A DNA stretch of 64,000 nucleotides from Streptomyces tirandamycinicus. GTDB lineage: Bacteria > Actinomycetota > Actinomycetes > Streptomycetales > Streptomycetaceae. The stretch lies in the NCBI RefSeq assembly GCF_003097515.1, contig NZ_CP029188.1, positions 1,426,001 through 1,490,000 of the forward strand, read 5' to 3'. Under the pieces are notes generated by a model, which was not told the origin of the DNA, did no database searches, and saw only the letters and a list, made by a program, of their open reading frames with translations. Shown piece after piece: positions 33,824 to 40,822 of the stretch (its first letter is position 1; each line of letters opens with the position of its first letter). The translations under genes were made by a program, and so were the position numbers.

Positions 33824-34014
33824 TCACCGCCCCCGCCGAACGATCGCGAGCACCGGCTCCAGCGATTCCACGACCACCGCACCACCGGCCTCGCCGAGTC
33901 GCTCGGCGCGGCCGGTGTCGGGGGCGTAGCCGAGGAAGCCGGCGCCCACCGCACGTGCGGCGAGCAGGTCCGCGGGGGTGGAGCCGAGGCGGCGCAGCGT
34001 GGCGGAGACCGCTC
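33824..34014 (-). pseudogene. C-terminal remnant of a HAD-like hydrolase
   Basis: The minus strand encodes VSATLRRLGSTPADLLAARA, VGAGFLGYAPDTGRAERLGE, AGGAVVVESLEPVLAIV and a stop. This matches the last motif region of HAD phosphatases (D...AARAAGVxFLGYA...ERL...AGA). The N-terminal part with the catalytic Asp motif is missing, replaced by the end of rsiG. Confidence 0.55.
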
Positions 34015-34665
34015 TCAGGTGAGCAGGTCGTCCACCTGCGCTTCGCCCTCGCGGTACCTGCGGGCGATCTCCGCGCTGCAGTCGTCCGCGGTGCGCTGCA
34101 ACTGCTGCCGCTGCCCCGAGACTTCCTGTTCGTAGCCCGCGAGCCGCCCCATGGCCGCGCGCAGTTCGTCGTCCGTGCGCGCGTCCAGGTCGGACAGCTC
34201 GACCTCGGAGAGCATCTCCGCGGCCAGCAGCCGGTACTCCTCGCCGCGCGGCTCGGACAGCGTGACGTGCCGGGCCGAACTGCCGCGCCGGGACGGCGGG
34301 TCGGCGAGGATCCGCGAGAGCCGGTCGACCACGGCGGCGTCCGGTCCCGGCCGCTCCGGCGCGGACGCCGGACCGGGCGGCAGCGGCGACGGCGGTGCCG
34401 AGCGCCGGGTCAGCTCCGCGCGCAGGATGTCGATTCGGCCCTGCAGCAGCCGCCGCACATAGCTCAGGTCGGCCTCGTCCCGCTGGGACTCCTTGCGCAG
34501 GGCCCGCAGCTCCGGCAGCCGCAGCGCGGCGAGATCGCGCGCACCGGGGTCGGGACGGCCTTCGCCGGTGCGCTGCGCGGGCGGGCGGACGGTGCCGGCC
34601 CCCGAGCAGGCACCGCGGGTCGTCTGTACGGGACCGGGCGACTGCCCGGTGCCAGGTGTGCTCAT
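34015..34665 (-). CDS. rsiG: RsiG, c-di-GMP-dependent anti-sigma factor of WhiG
   Basis: 216 residues. RsiG binds the sporulation sigma factor WhiG only when loaded with a c-di-GMP dimer, holding back the switch to sporulation. The family's c-di-GMP motif E-x3-S-x2-R-x3-Q-x3-D is present in both helices of the coiled coil: in [16 protein letters not shown] (first helix) and in [16 protein letters not shown] (second helix). The Pro/Gly-rich N-terminus (about 45 residues) and the central linker are probably disordered. It begins at the ATG at 34665, divergent from dtd, the usual neighbour. whiG is not in the window. Confidence 0.9.
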   Translation of the reverse strand: MSTPGTGQSPGPVQTTRGACSGAGTVRPPAQRTGEGRPDPGARDLAALRLPELRALRKESQRDEADLSYVRRLLQGRIDILRAELTRRSAPPSPLPPGPASAPERPGPDAAVVDRLSRILADPPSRRGSSARHVTLSEPRGEEYRLLAAEMLSEVELSDLDARTDDELRAAMGRLAGYEQEVSGQRQQLQRTADDCSAEIARRYREGEAQVDDLLT

Positions 34666-34798
34666 GCGTGAATCAGTCCCCTCGACCGGTGCCTGAGGTC
34701 TCCCCGGGCCCGGAGGGCCGAGGGGATGCACCGACTCCGTGCATCGTGCCATTACGAACGGTGCCCATGCAGGCGGTCTGCACCCGTTCAGCCCCCGA

Positions 34799-34804
34799 TA
34801 GGTT
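34799..34804 (+). promoter_or_regulatory. -10 element of leaderless dtd promoter
   Basis: TAGGTT, seven bases before the dtd ATG; no ribosome-binding site. Confidence 0.5.
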
Positions 34805-34811
34805 GGTCTGT

Positions 34812-35237
34812 ATGCGTGCAGTGGTGCAGAGGGTCGACGGCGCGAGCGTCGTGGTGGCCGGTGAGACCGTGGGAGAGATCGTCGGCGAGGGGCTGTGCGT
34901 CCTGGTGGGGGTGACCCACGGGGACACGACCGAGCAGGCGGCACAGCTGGCCCGCAAGCTGTGGTCGGTGCGGATCCTCGAAGGTGAGAAGTCCTGCTCG
35001 GACGTGAACGCTCCGTTGCTGGTGATCTCGCAGTTCACTCTCTACGGGGACGCCCGCAAGGGCCGCCGGCCCACCTGGAACGCCGCGGCGCCCGGCGAGA
35101 TCGCCGAGCCGCTCGTCGACGAGGTGGTGGCGCGGCTGCGGGAGCTGGGGGCGCATGTGGAGACGGGCCGGTTCGGGGCGCAGATGAGGGTGTCGCTCAC
35201 CAACAACGGCCCGTTCACGGTGCTGCTGGAGGTGTAG
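34812..35237 (+). CDS. dtd: D-aminoacyl-tRNA deacylase
   Basis: 141 residues, full length. It hydrolyses D-amino acids (and glycine from tRNA-Ala) off mischarged tRNA, a translation quality-control step. [14 protein letters not shown] opens the protein; the active-site motifs SQFTLYGD and the C-terminal [13 protein letters not shown] are present (usually NDGPVT; here NNGPFT). The ATG at 34812 follows a -10-like TAGGTT hexamer by seven bases, so the mRNA is probably leaderless. Confidence 0.96.
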   Translation: MRAVVQRVDGASVVVAGETVGEIVGEGLCVLVGVTHGDTTEQAAQLARKLWSVRILEGEKSCSDVNAPLLVISQFTLYGDARKGRRPTWNAAAPGEIAEPLVDEVVARLRELGAHVETGRFGAQMRVSLTNNGPFTVLLEV

Positions 35238-35310
35238 GCGCCGACGCCACGGTCCGGGGCGGCCCCGCTCCGGGGGCGGGCGGTCCGAACCGCGCCCGGG
35301 ATGACCGCGC

Positions 35311-35385
35311 CCCGGGGCGACAGTGGCCCGGGGCGACAGTGGCCCGGGACGACCGCGGGCCCGGGACGACCGCGGGCCCGGCGTC
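35311..35385. repeat. Short tandem repeats after dtd
   Basis: Two copies of a 17-base unit containing GGGGCGACAGTGGCCC, then two copies of an 18-base unit containing CGGGACGACCGCGGGCCC. No coding; it fills the space between convergent dtd and the ygfZ-like gene. Confidence 0.7.
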
Positions 35386-35504
35386 CGGGGAGACCGCGGC
35401 GGCGCCGCCGTGCCGCCCGCGGCGCCCCGCGCCAGACCCCGAGGGGTTCTACCGCCCCGACGGGTCTCCGAGGGCCCCGAGGGGGCCTGCCGGCCCGTCG
35501 GGCC

Positions 35505-36470
35505 CTATGGCTCGACCACGACCTCCTGGGCCGCCGCCGTGCTCCCGGCCATCAGTTCCGCGTCCACCGGCACGTTCCGCTTCACCAGGGCGAGGGCGAT
35601 CGGCCCCAGCTCGTGGTGGCGGGCCGATGTCGTGACGAAGCCGAGCTGCCGCCCGTCCGCGCCGTCCGCGGCCAGCCGTACCGGAGTGCCGTGTCCCGGC
35701 AGATGCACCTCGCTGCCGTCGAGGTGCAGGAACACCAGCCGACGCGGCGGCTTCCCCAGGTTGTGGACGCGTGCCACGGTCTCCTGCCCCCGGTAGCAGC
35801 CCTTCTGCAGGTGGACCGCGGCGCCGATCAGGCCGAGCTCGTGCGGGATGGTGCGGTGGTCGGTCTCGAAGCCCAGCCGCGGGCGGTGCGCCTCCACGCG
35901 CAGGGCCTCGTACGCCAGGACGCCGATCGCCGGGCCGTTGGCCGCGGCGTAGGACTCCAGTGCGGCCCGCGGCAGGAACAGGTCGCGGCCCTGCGGGGTC
36001 TCCCGTACGACCACGCCCTCGGGGACCTCCGCGATCGAACCGGCGGGCAGGAACACCACGGCGAACTCGTCCGTACGGTCCGCGATGTCCACCTGGTAGA
36101 AGAACTTCATCGACTCCAGGTACGCGAGGAGCGCCTCCCGGGTGCCCGGTTCGACGTGCGCCCACACCGTCTCGCCGTCGTCCACGAGGTACAGCGCGTG
36201 CTCGATGTGGCCGTGGGCGGAGAGGATCAGGGCTTCGGTGGCCTCCCCGGGGGGCAGCTCGCTGACGTGCTGGGTCAGCAGCAGATGGAGCCAGCCCAGC
36301 CGGTCCTTCCCGGAGACGGTGATCACGCCCCGGTGCGAGAGGTCGACGAGACCGGTGCCGTCGGCGAGGGCACGCTGCTCGCGGAACAGATCGCCGTAGT
36401 GGGCGGCGACACCTTCGTCGCGCCCCTCGGCGGGGACGGCGCCGGGCAGCGACAGCAGAGGGCTCTTCAT
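35505..36470 (-). CDS. ygfZ: YgfZ/GcvT-like folate-binding protein
   Basis: 321 residues. The signature KGCYRGQE (about residue 235) is that of YgfZ/IBA57 proteins, which use tetrahydrofolate in iron-sulfur cluster repair or assembly. LADGTGLVDLSHRGVITVSG and HVPGTR-type N-terminal segments match the GcvT fold. It follows nur with ten bases between them. Its own -10 hexamer TAGGCT begins with the nur stop codon TAG and ends seven bases before the ATG, giving a leaderless transcript in addition to any read-through from nur. Confidence 0.93.
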   Translation of the reverse strand: MKSPLLSLPGAVPAEGRDEGVAAHYGDLFREQRALADGTGLVDLSHRGVITVSGKDRLGWLHLLLTQHVSELPPGEATEALILSAHGHIEHALYLVDDGETVWAHVEPGTREALLAYLESMKFFYQVDIADRTDEFAVVFLPAGSIAEVPEGVVVRETPQGRDLFLPRAALESYAAANGPAIGVLAYEALRVEAHRPRLGFETDHRTIPHELGLIGAAVHLQKGCYRGQETVARVHNLGKPPRRLVFLHLDGSEVHLPGHGTPVRLAADGADGRQLGFVTTSARHHELGPIALALVKRNVPVDAELMAGSTAAAQEVVVEP

Positions 36471-36477
36471 GAACCCA

Positions 36478-36483
36478 AGCCTA
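36478..36483 (-). promoter_or_regulatory. -10 element of ygfZ overlapping the nur stop codon
   Basis: TAGGCT; its first three bases are the TAG stop of nur. Seven bases to the ygfZ ATG. Confidence 0.5.
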
Positions 36484-36918
36484 CGACCGGCCGTCGGCGG
36501 CCCTTCCCTCGCACGTCCGGCAGCGGCCGAAGATCGCGAAGTGCTTCATGTCGGTGACGAAGCCGAACTTCTCGCGGAGTTCCGCGGTGAACCCGGCGGC
36601 CACGTCGACGTCCGCCTCGATCACGTCCCCGCAGTCGCGGCACACCAGATGGAGGTGGTGGTGCCGGTCCGCCAGGTGGTAGGTGGGGGCGCCGTGCCCG
36701 AGATGGGCGTGCGAGACCAGGCCCAGCTCCTCCAGCAGCTCCAGGGTCCGGTAGACCGTCGAGATGTTCACCCCGGACGCGGTCTTGCGCACCTCGACGA
36801 GGATGTCGTCGGGCGTCGCGTGCTCCAGAGTGTCGACGGCTTCGAGGACGAGCTGGCGCTGCGGGGTCAGACGGTAACCGCGCTGCCGCAGATCGCTCTT
36901 CCAGTCGGTGCTCACCAC
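36481..36918 (-). CDS. nur: Fur family regulator, Nur type (nickel-responsive)
   Basis: 145 residues, the length of S. coelicolor Nur as I remember it; N-terminus VSTDWKSDLRQRGYRLTPQR is near-identical to it from memory. Winged helix with the recognition region SGVNISTVYRTLELLEELGL; metal-site residues in HLADRHHHLHLVC and Cys pairs CRDC and CRTC. Nur represses nickel uptake genes and, indirectly, the choice between Ni- and Fe-superoxide dismutase. The start is the GTG at 36918, because TACACT ends six bases before it and no Shine-Dalgarno exists. Zur or FurA-type function is the alternative. Confidence 0.85.
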   Translation of the reverse strand: MVSTDWKSDLRQRGYRLTPQRQLVLEAVDTLEHATPDDILVEVRKTASGVNISTVYRTLELLEELGLVSHAHLGHGAPTYHLADRHHHLHLVCRDCGDVIEADVDVAAGFTAELREKFGFVTDMKHFAIFGRCRTCEGRAADGRS

Positions 36919-36924
36919 GCGTCC

Positions 36925-36930
36925 AGTGTA
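36925..36930 (-). promoter_or_regulatory. -10 element of leaderless nur promoter
   Basis: TACACT, six bases before the GTG at 36918; supports that start over the GTG one codon later. Confidence 0.5.
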
Positions 36931-37123
36931 GGCAGCGCGGAGCCGGGGTGCGGAGGGACGGCGGTCCGTCAGCACCCCCGGGTGCCGCAGGAGCCGCGGG
37001 CGGTACGAGAAGGACCGCGCGGGGCCCCGGGTCACACGGCCCGGTTTGCCGCGGACTGCCCGCGCCGGGCGGTCACGCGGGAGGAGCGGAGGGGGTCGGA
37101 GGGGGCCGGAGGAGCCGGAGGGG

Positions 37124-37696
37124 TCACTTGAAGAAGGCGATGCCGTCGTCCGGCAGATCACCGAGATCCTTCGCCCATGCCTCGACCTGCTCGGGGGTGA
37201 CGGTCTTCTTCAGGTGCGCCGACATGTAGGGCCGCAGCGGCACCTCGGGGGTGGACTTCTCGCCGACCCACATCAGGTCGCCCTTGACATAGCCGTAGAG
37301 CCGCTTGCCGCCGGCGTACGGCGGGGAGGAGACGGTGCGCGCGACCGCGTCCGTGGCCAGGTCGATCTGCGGCTTCTTGTCCGCGAGATCGCCGTACCAG
37401 ACCTCCACGACGCCCTGGTCGCGGACCATCACGACCTCGACCTTCCGGTCCTTGTCGATCCTCCAGTAGCCGGACTCGCTCTCCAGGGGGCGGACCTTCC
37501 TGCCCTCGGAGTCCAGCACCCAGCTGTGCGAGACGTACTCGATGAAGTCCCGGCCGTCGTGGCTGAAGGTCACGGACTGGCCGAAGTTGCACTTCTCCGA
37601 GCCGGGGAAGTCGGACACACCCGCGCCCTCCCAGGTGCCGAGGAGAAACGCGAGCGGCACGAGGTCGGGGTTGAGGTCTGACGGAATCTCGATCAT
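37124..37696 (-). CDS. Nitrobindin-like haem-binding protein (FABP family)
   Basis: 190 residues. The signature FLLGTWEGAGVSDFP (GxWxGxG) near residue 17 is that of bacterial nitrobindins, ten-strand beta-barrels that bind ferric haem and scavenge reactive nitrogen species. FGQSVTFSHDGRDFIEYVSH and HSWVLDSEG follow. The conserved late His ligand region is less clear here (YGYVKGDLMWVGEK). Convergent with nothing; it ends before nur on the same strand. Confidence 0.88.
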   Translation of the reverse strand: MIEIPSDLNPDLVPLAFLLGTWEGAGVSDFPGSEKCNFGQSVTFSHDGRDFIEYVSHSWVLDSEGRKVRPLESESGYWRIDKDRKVEVVMVRDQGVVEVWYGDLADKKPQIDLATDAVARTVSSPPYAGGKRLYGYVKGDLMWVGEKSTPEVPLRPYMSAHLKKTVTPEQVEAWAKDLGDLPDDGIAFFK

Positions 37697-37726
37697 GGCT
37701 GGCTCTGTCGGTCAGTGGGATAGGGA

Positions 37727-37825
37727 CTAGCGCTGGCCCTGGTACAGCTTCTTCACGGCCAGGCCGGTGAAGGCGAGGACGCCCACACACACCAGGACCA
37801 GCAGCAGTTCGAAGAAAACAATCAC
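37727..37825 (-). CDS. 32-residue single-span membrane peptide
   Basis: VIVFFELLLVLVCVGVLAFT forms one membrane helix, followed by a basic tail (VKKLYQGQR). The GTG at 37825 has a perfect GAGGAG five bases upstream. Similar short proteins ending KKLYQGQR occur at this place in other streptomycetes as I recall. It should insert in the cell membrane with its C-terminus inside. Function unknown. Confidence 0.75.
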   Translation of the reverse strand: MIVFFELLLVLVCVGVLAFTGLAVKKLYQGQR

Positions 37826-37973
37826 GGGTGCTCCTCGGGTGAGCGCGAAGGCAGATCGGGCCGCACCCCAGCTTAGTGGGCGGGGGCGCGGCACTCTCCG
37901 CGAGGGCGGCCCCACCGGCTCCGGCGCGGCCCGCCACCCGACCTGCCCCCACCCGGCTCGCGGCCCGTCCGAT

Positions 37974-37979
37974 TACAGT
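37974..37979 (+). promoter_or_regulatory. -10 element of leaderless DsrE-family promoter
   Basis: TACAGT, seven bases before the ATG at 37987. Confidence 0.5.
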
Positions 37980-37986
37980 GCGGCCT

Positions 37987-38349
37987 ATGGCGAAGAAGCT
38001 CGTGATCAAGGTGACCGCCGGGGCCGACGCCCCCGAACGCTGCTCGCAGGCCTTCACGGTCGCCGCAGTCGCCGTGGCGAGCGGGGTGGAGGTCTCGCTC
38101 TGGCTGACGGGCGAGTCGTCGTGGTTCGCCCTGCCGGGCCGGGCCGCGGAGTTCGAGCTCCCGCACGCGGCACCGCTGCCGGATCTCTTCGAGTCGGTGC
38201 TGGCGGCGGGGCGGATCACCCTCTGCACGCAGTGCGCGGCACGGCGCGAGATCACGGAGAAGGACGTGATCGAGGGCGTACGGATCGCGGGCGCGCAGGT
38301 CTTCGTGAGCGAGGCCATGGCCGACGGCACCCAGGCGCTCGTCTACTAG
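37987..38349 (+). CDS. DsrE/DsrF-like family protein
   Basis: 120 residues. KKLVIKVTAGADAPERCSQA opens a DsrE-like alpha/beta domain; LCTQCAARREITEKDVIEGV carries two cysteines that could relay sulfur, as in DsrE/TusD proteins. It lies among sulfur and metal genes (rhodanese sseA two genes away, nur). Its role in sulfur transfer is inferred from fold and context. A leaderless-type hexamer precedes the ATG. A 10-bp tandem repeat follows the stop directly. Confidence 0.85.
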   Translation: MAKKLVIKVTAGADAPERCSQAFTVAAVAVASGVEVSLWLTGESSWFALPGRAAEFELPHAAPLPDLFESVLAAGRITLCTQCAARREITEKDVIEGVRIAGAQVFVSEAMADGTQALVY

Positions 38350-38350
38350 C

Positions 38351-38424
38351 AGGTCCGCGCGGGTTCGAGCGGGTCCGTGCGGGTTCGAGCGGGTCCGTGC
38401 GGGTCCGTGCGGGTCCGTGCGGGG
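38351..38424. repeat. 10-bp tandem repeat array
   Basis: Seven to eight units alternate GGGTTCGAGC and GGGTCCGTGC, starting two bases after the DsrE stop codon. Period equals one helical turn. No coding seen. Confidence 0.85.
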
Positions 38425-38541
38425 GTCCGGGTCGGTACCCCCGCACGAGCGAGGCTGCGGGCCCGGCACCACTGGCCCGGCACCACACCCGGCAGCATGG
38501 GTTCGGCCGGCGCATGGCCCGGCTGTCGCATGCCCCCGGCG

Positions 38542-38817
38542 TCACGGACGCGGGCCCTGGCCCGGTTTCCGCTTGCCGTCCAGCTCGTCCCACCACTCGT
38601 CGGACTGCGGGTCACCCGACGGATCGTCCCACCAGCGGTCCTCCGGGCCCCGCCGGTTCGCCACCACCGCCGCGAGCGGCGGGATCACCATGGCGACGAA
38701 GCACATGCCGACGGCGACCGGCATCGACCACAGACGCACGAAGGCCCAGGCGGAGACGAAGAGGACGAGGCATCCGCCCATCAGCAGGAAGTAGGCGTGA
38801 CGGCGCCGCGCGTACAT
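38542..38817 (-). CDS. DUF3099 family membrane protein
   Basis: 91 residues, two membrane helices (YFLLMGGCLVLFVSAWAFV; MPVAVGMCFVAMVIPPLAAV) and an acidic tail with the family's paired tryptophans (EDRWWDDP, DEWWDELDG). The ATG at 38817 lies six bases after a TACGCT hexamer, so the transcript is probably leaderless. Function unknown. Confidence 0.85.
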   Translation of the reverse strand: MYARRRHAYFLLMGGCLVLFVSAWAFVRLWSMPVAVGMCFVAMVIPPLAAVVANRRGPEDRWWDDPSGDPQSDEWWDELDGKRKPGQGPRP

Positions 38818-38823
38818 GCTTCC

Positions 38824-38829
38824 AGCGTA
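38824..38829 (-). promoter_or_regulatory. -10 element of leaderless DUF3099 promoter
   Basis: TACGCT, six bases before the ATG at 38817. Confidence 0.5.
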
Positions 38830-38928
38830 GGTCGCGGCGCCCGGGACGGCACGAAGGACCGCACCCATGTCCAGGAAAGCGTCCAACCCCCTGGGGTGCG
38901 GCCCTTCGGCCGGTCCGGTTCGCTGCCG

Positions 38929-39216
38929 TCAGACGGCGATGGCCACCTCGGAGAGGCCACCCGTCTGCGCGACGACCGTACGGTCCGCCGTGGCACCCGG
39001 GACGAGGGCCCGCACGGTCCACGTCCCCTCGGCCGCGTAGAAGCGGAACTGTCCGGTCGCCGAGGTCGGGACCTCGGCGGTGAACTCGCCGGTCGAGTCC
39101 AGCAGACGCACATAGCCGGTGACCGGCTCGCCGTCGCGGGTCACCTGACCCTGGATGGTGGTCTCACCGGGCTTGATCGTCGAGGCGTCGGGGCCGCCGG
39201 CCTTCGCTCCACACAT
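38929..39216 (-). CDS. DUF1416 family protein
   Basis: 95 residues. MCGAKAGGPDASTIKPGETT with its N-terminal MCGAK motif, and a beta-sandwich like segment (GQVTRDGEPVTGYVRLLDS, ATGQFRFYAAEGTWTVRAL). DUF1416 genes almost always follow a rhodanese gene, as here: sseA ends 78 bases upstream. A role with sulfur transfer, perhaps using the near-terminal Cys, is inferred from that linkage. Confidence 0.9.
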   Translation of the reverse strand: MCGAKAGGPDASTIKPGETTIQGQVTRDGEPVTGYVRLLDSTGEFTAEVPTSATGQFRFYAAEGTWTVRALVPGATADRTVVAQTGGLSEVAIAV

Positions 39217-39294
39217 GCTTTTCCGTCCTTACGGTCGAGGGGTCCGGAGGTCCAAGAGATCCGGAGGATCCGGGAGGACCGGGAGATCCGGGGC

Positions 39295-40140
39295 TTACTT
39301 GTTCGCGCCGAGCTCGATCGGCACGCCGACGAGCGAGCCGTACTCGGTCCAGGAACCGTCGTAGTTCTTGACGTTCTCCACACCGAGCAGCTCGTGCAGC
39401 ACGAACCAGGTCAGGGCGGAGCGCTCGCCGATGCGGCAGTAGGCGATGGTGTCCGTCGCCAGGTCGACCTGCTCCTCGGCGTAGAGGGCCTTGAGCTCGT
39501 CGTCCGACTTGAAGGTGCCGTCGTCGTTGGCGTTCTTCGACCACGGGATGTTGCGGGCGGTCGGCACGTGGCCGGGGCGCTGCGACTGCTCCTGCGGCAG
39601 GTGGGCCGGAGCAAGCAGCTTGCCGCTGAACTCGTCGGGCGAACGGACGTCGACCAGGTTCTGGCTGCCGATGGCGGCCACCACGTCGTCGCGGAACGCG
39701 CGGATGGACACGTCCTGGGCCTTGGCCTTGTACTGGGTGGCCGGGCGCTGCGGGACCTCGGAGCCGTCGACCAGGTCGCGGGAGTCGAGCTCCCACTTCT
39801 TGCGCCCGCCGTCGAGGAGCTTCACGTCCTGGTGGCCGTAGAGCTTGAAGTACCAGTACGCGTACGAGGCGAACCAGTTGTTGTTGCCGCCGTAGAGGAC
39901 GACGGTGTCGTCGTTGGCGATCCCCTTCTCCGACAGCAGCTTCTCGAAGCCGGCCTGGTCCACGAAGTCACGGCGGACCGGGTCCTGGAGGTCCTTCTGC
40001 CAGTCGATCCGGACGGCGTTCTTGATGTGGTTCTTGTCGTAGGCCGAGGTGTCCTCGTCGACCTCGACGACGACGACCTTCGGGTCGTCGAGGCGGGCCT
40101 CGACCCAGTCGGCGTCTACCAGGACGTCGCTGCGGCTCAT
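39295..40140 (-). CDS. sseA: Thiosulfate sulfurtransferase (rhodanese)
   Basis: 281 residues, two rhodanese domains. The catalytic loop with the persulfide-forming Cys is CRIGER in the second domain; the first lacks a Cys and is structural. AVRIDWQKDLQDPVRRDFVD, VVLYGGNNNWFASYAYWYFK and VDVRSPDEFSGKL are typical. It moves sulfur from thiosulfate to cyanide or a cell thiol. GGAGGAGAG precedes the ATG. A short Cys-containing leader peptide is encoded 152 bases upstream on the same strand, and DUF1416 follows. Confidence 0.94.
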   Translation of the reverse strand: MSRSDVLVDADWVEARLDDPKVVVVEVDEDTSAYDKNHIKNAVRIDWQKDLQDPVRRDFVDQAGFEKLLSEKGIANDDTVVLYGGNNNWFASYAYWYFKLYGHQDVKLLDGGRKKWELDSRDLVDGSEVPQRPATQYKAKAQDVSIRAFRDDVVAAIGSQNLVDVRSPDEFSGKLLAPAHLPQEQSQRPGHVPTARNIPWSKNANDDGTFKSDDELKALYAEEQVDLATDTIAYCRIGERSALTWFVLHELLGVENVKNYDGSWTEYGSLVGVPIELGANK

Positions 40141-40292
40141 GCTGTCTCTCCTCCGGGGCAGTGTGCGGCGAGTGGTGCGCTGGGGTGTCGCGCGGGATGT
40201 GCGGGTACGCCGCAAGGGCGTCGGGCACGCGGGTTGGCCCTGATCCATGGCAGGTCAGAAGGCCCGGGGAATACGGAAGTCGACGCTTCCGC

Positions 40293-40373
40293 TCAGATGC
40301 CGCGACAGAGCATGGCGGCGACACGGCACAGGTCGACTGCCCGCCGCTTCGTGAGATCCGCCTGTCGCTTCAT
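40293..40373 (-). CDS. 26-residue leader peptide upstream of sseA
   Basis: MKRQADLTKRRAVDLCRVAA is followed by MLCRGI and a stop. It has two Cys codons and several Arg codons. Nearly identical short peptides (RQADLTKRRAVDLCRVAAMLCR) are known before sulfur-metabolism genes in streptomycetes and are annotated as putative leader peptides. A TACGAT hexamer seven bases before the ATG suggests that the mRNA starts at the ATG. Control of sseA by cysteine-dependent translation of this peptide is inferred. Confidence 0.8.
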   Translation of the reverse strand: MKRQADLTKRRAVDLCRVAAMLCRGI

Positions 40374-40380
40374 GGGTCCG

Positions 40381-40386
40381 ATCGTA
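40381..40386 (-). promoter_or_regulatory. -10 element of sseA leader promoter
   Basis: TACGAT, seven bases before the leader-peptide ATG. Confidence 0.5.
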
Positions 40387-40574
40387 GGGACGAGTCGGCG
40401 GCCGTGTCACCGCCGTGTCGCATTCTGAGACACGATCGTCCGAAGGGCGGGATGGTTGACCGCTTCCCCACTTCCCCGGCGCCACCCCGCGGCACGCCCC
40501 GACCGCGCCATCTGAGGAGCGGACATCAGCGTCTCACCATCCGGCCATCAGGGGAATCGGGCCAGGAAATCGGG

Positions 40575-40615
40575 CCGGGGAATGGCGCCAGGGAGCCGGG
40601 GAATGGCGCCAGGGA
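40575..40615. repeat. 20-bp direct repeat
   Basis: CCGGGGAATGGCGCCAGGGA occurs twice with one base between the copies. Confidence 0.85.
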
Positions 40616-40822
40616 ATCGGGTCGGGAGACCGGTACCGACGGCCGCCGCCCGCGGGGCCGGGACGCGGGCGCACGGGCAGCGGGGCGACGGACGTACCGC
40701 CGGGCGGGGCGACGGGCGCGGCGATCGGCGTACCGCCGGACGAGGACGACGGACGCAGCGCATGACGAGGGCCGCCGGGCGGGGCGAACGCGTCAGACAG
40801 GGTGGGGCGGCGGGCGGGCGGC

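Larger units (their letters stand above)
40374..40822. other. Promoter region of sseA leader and repeats
   Basis: No gene. Near the leader: -10 TACGAT (40381-40386) and an inverted repeat GTGTC/GACAC (40415-40433). Further right a 20-base sequence, CCGGGGAATGGCGCCAGGGA, occurs twice (40575-40594 and 40596-40615), followed by GC-rich, proline-coding-like repeats up to the DUF2993 stop. I see no promoter or terminator hairpin for the latter. Confidence 0.5.

Noticed and set aside
38351..38424. Repeats as a CRISPR array
   Set aside because: Units are 10 bp with no spacers; the other repeat arrays in the window are likewise spacerless tandems and no cas genes are present.
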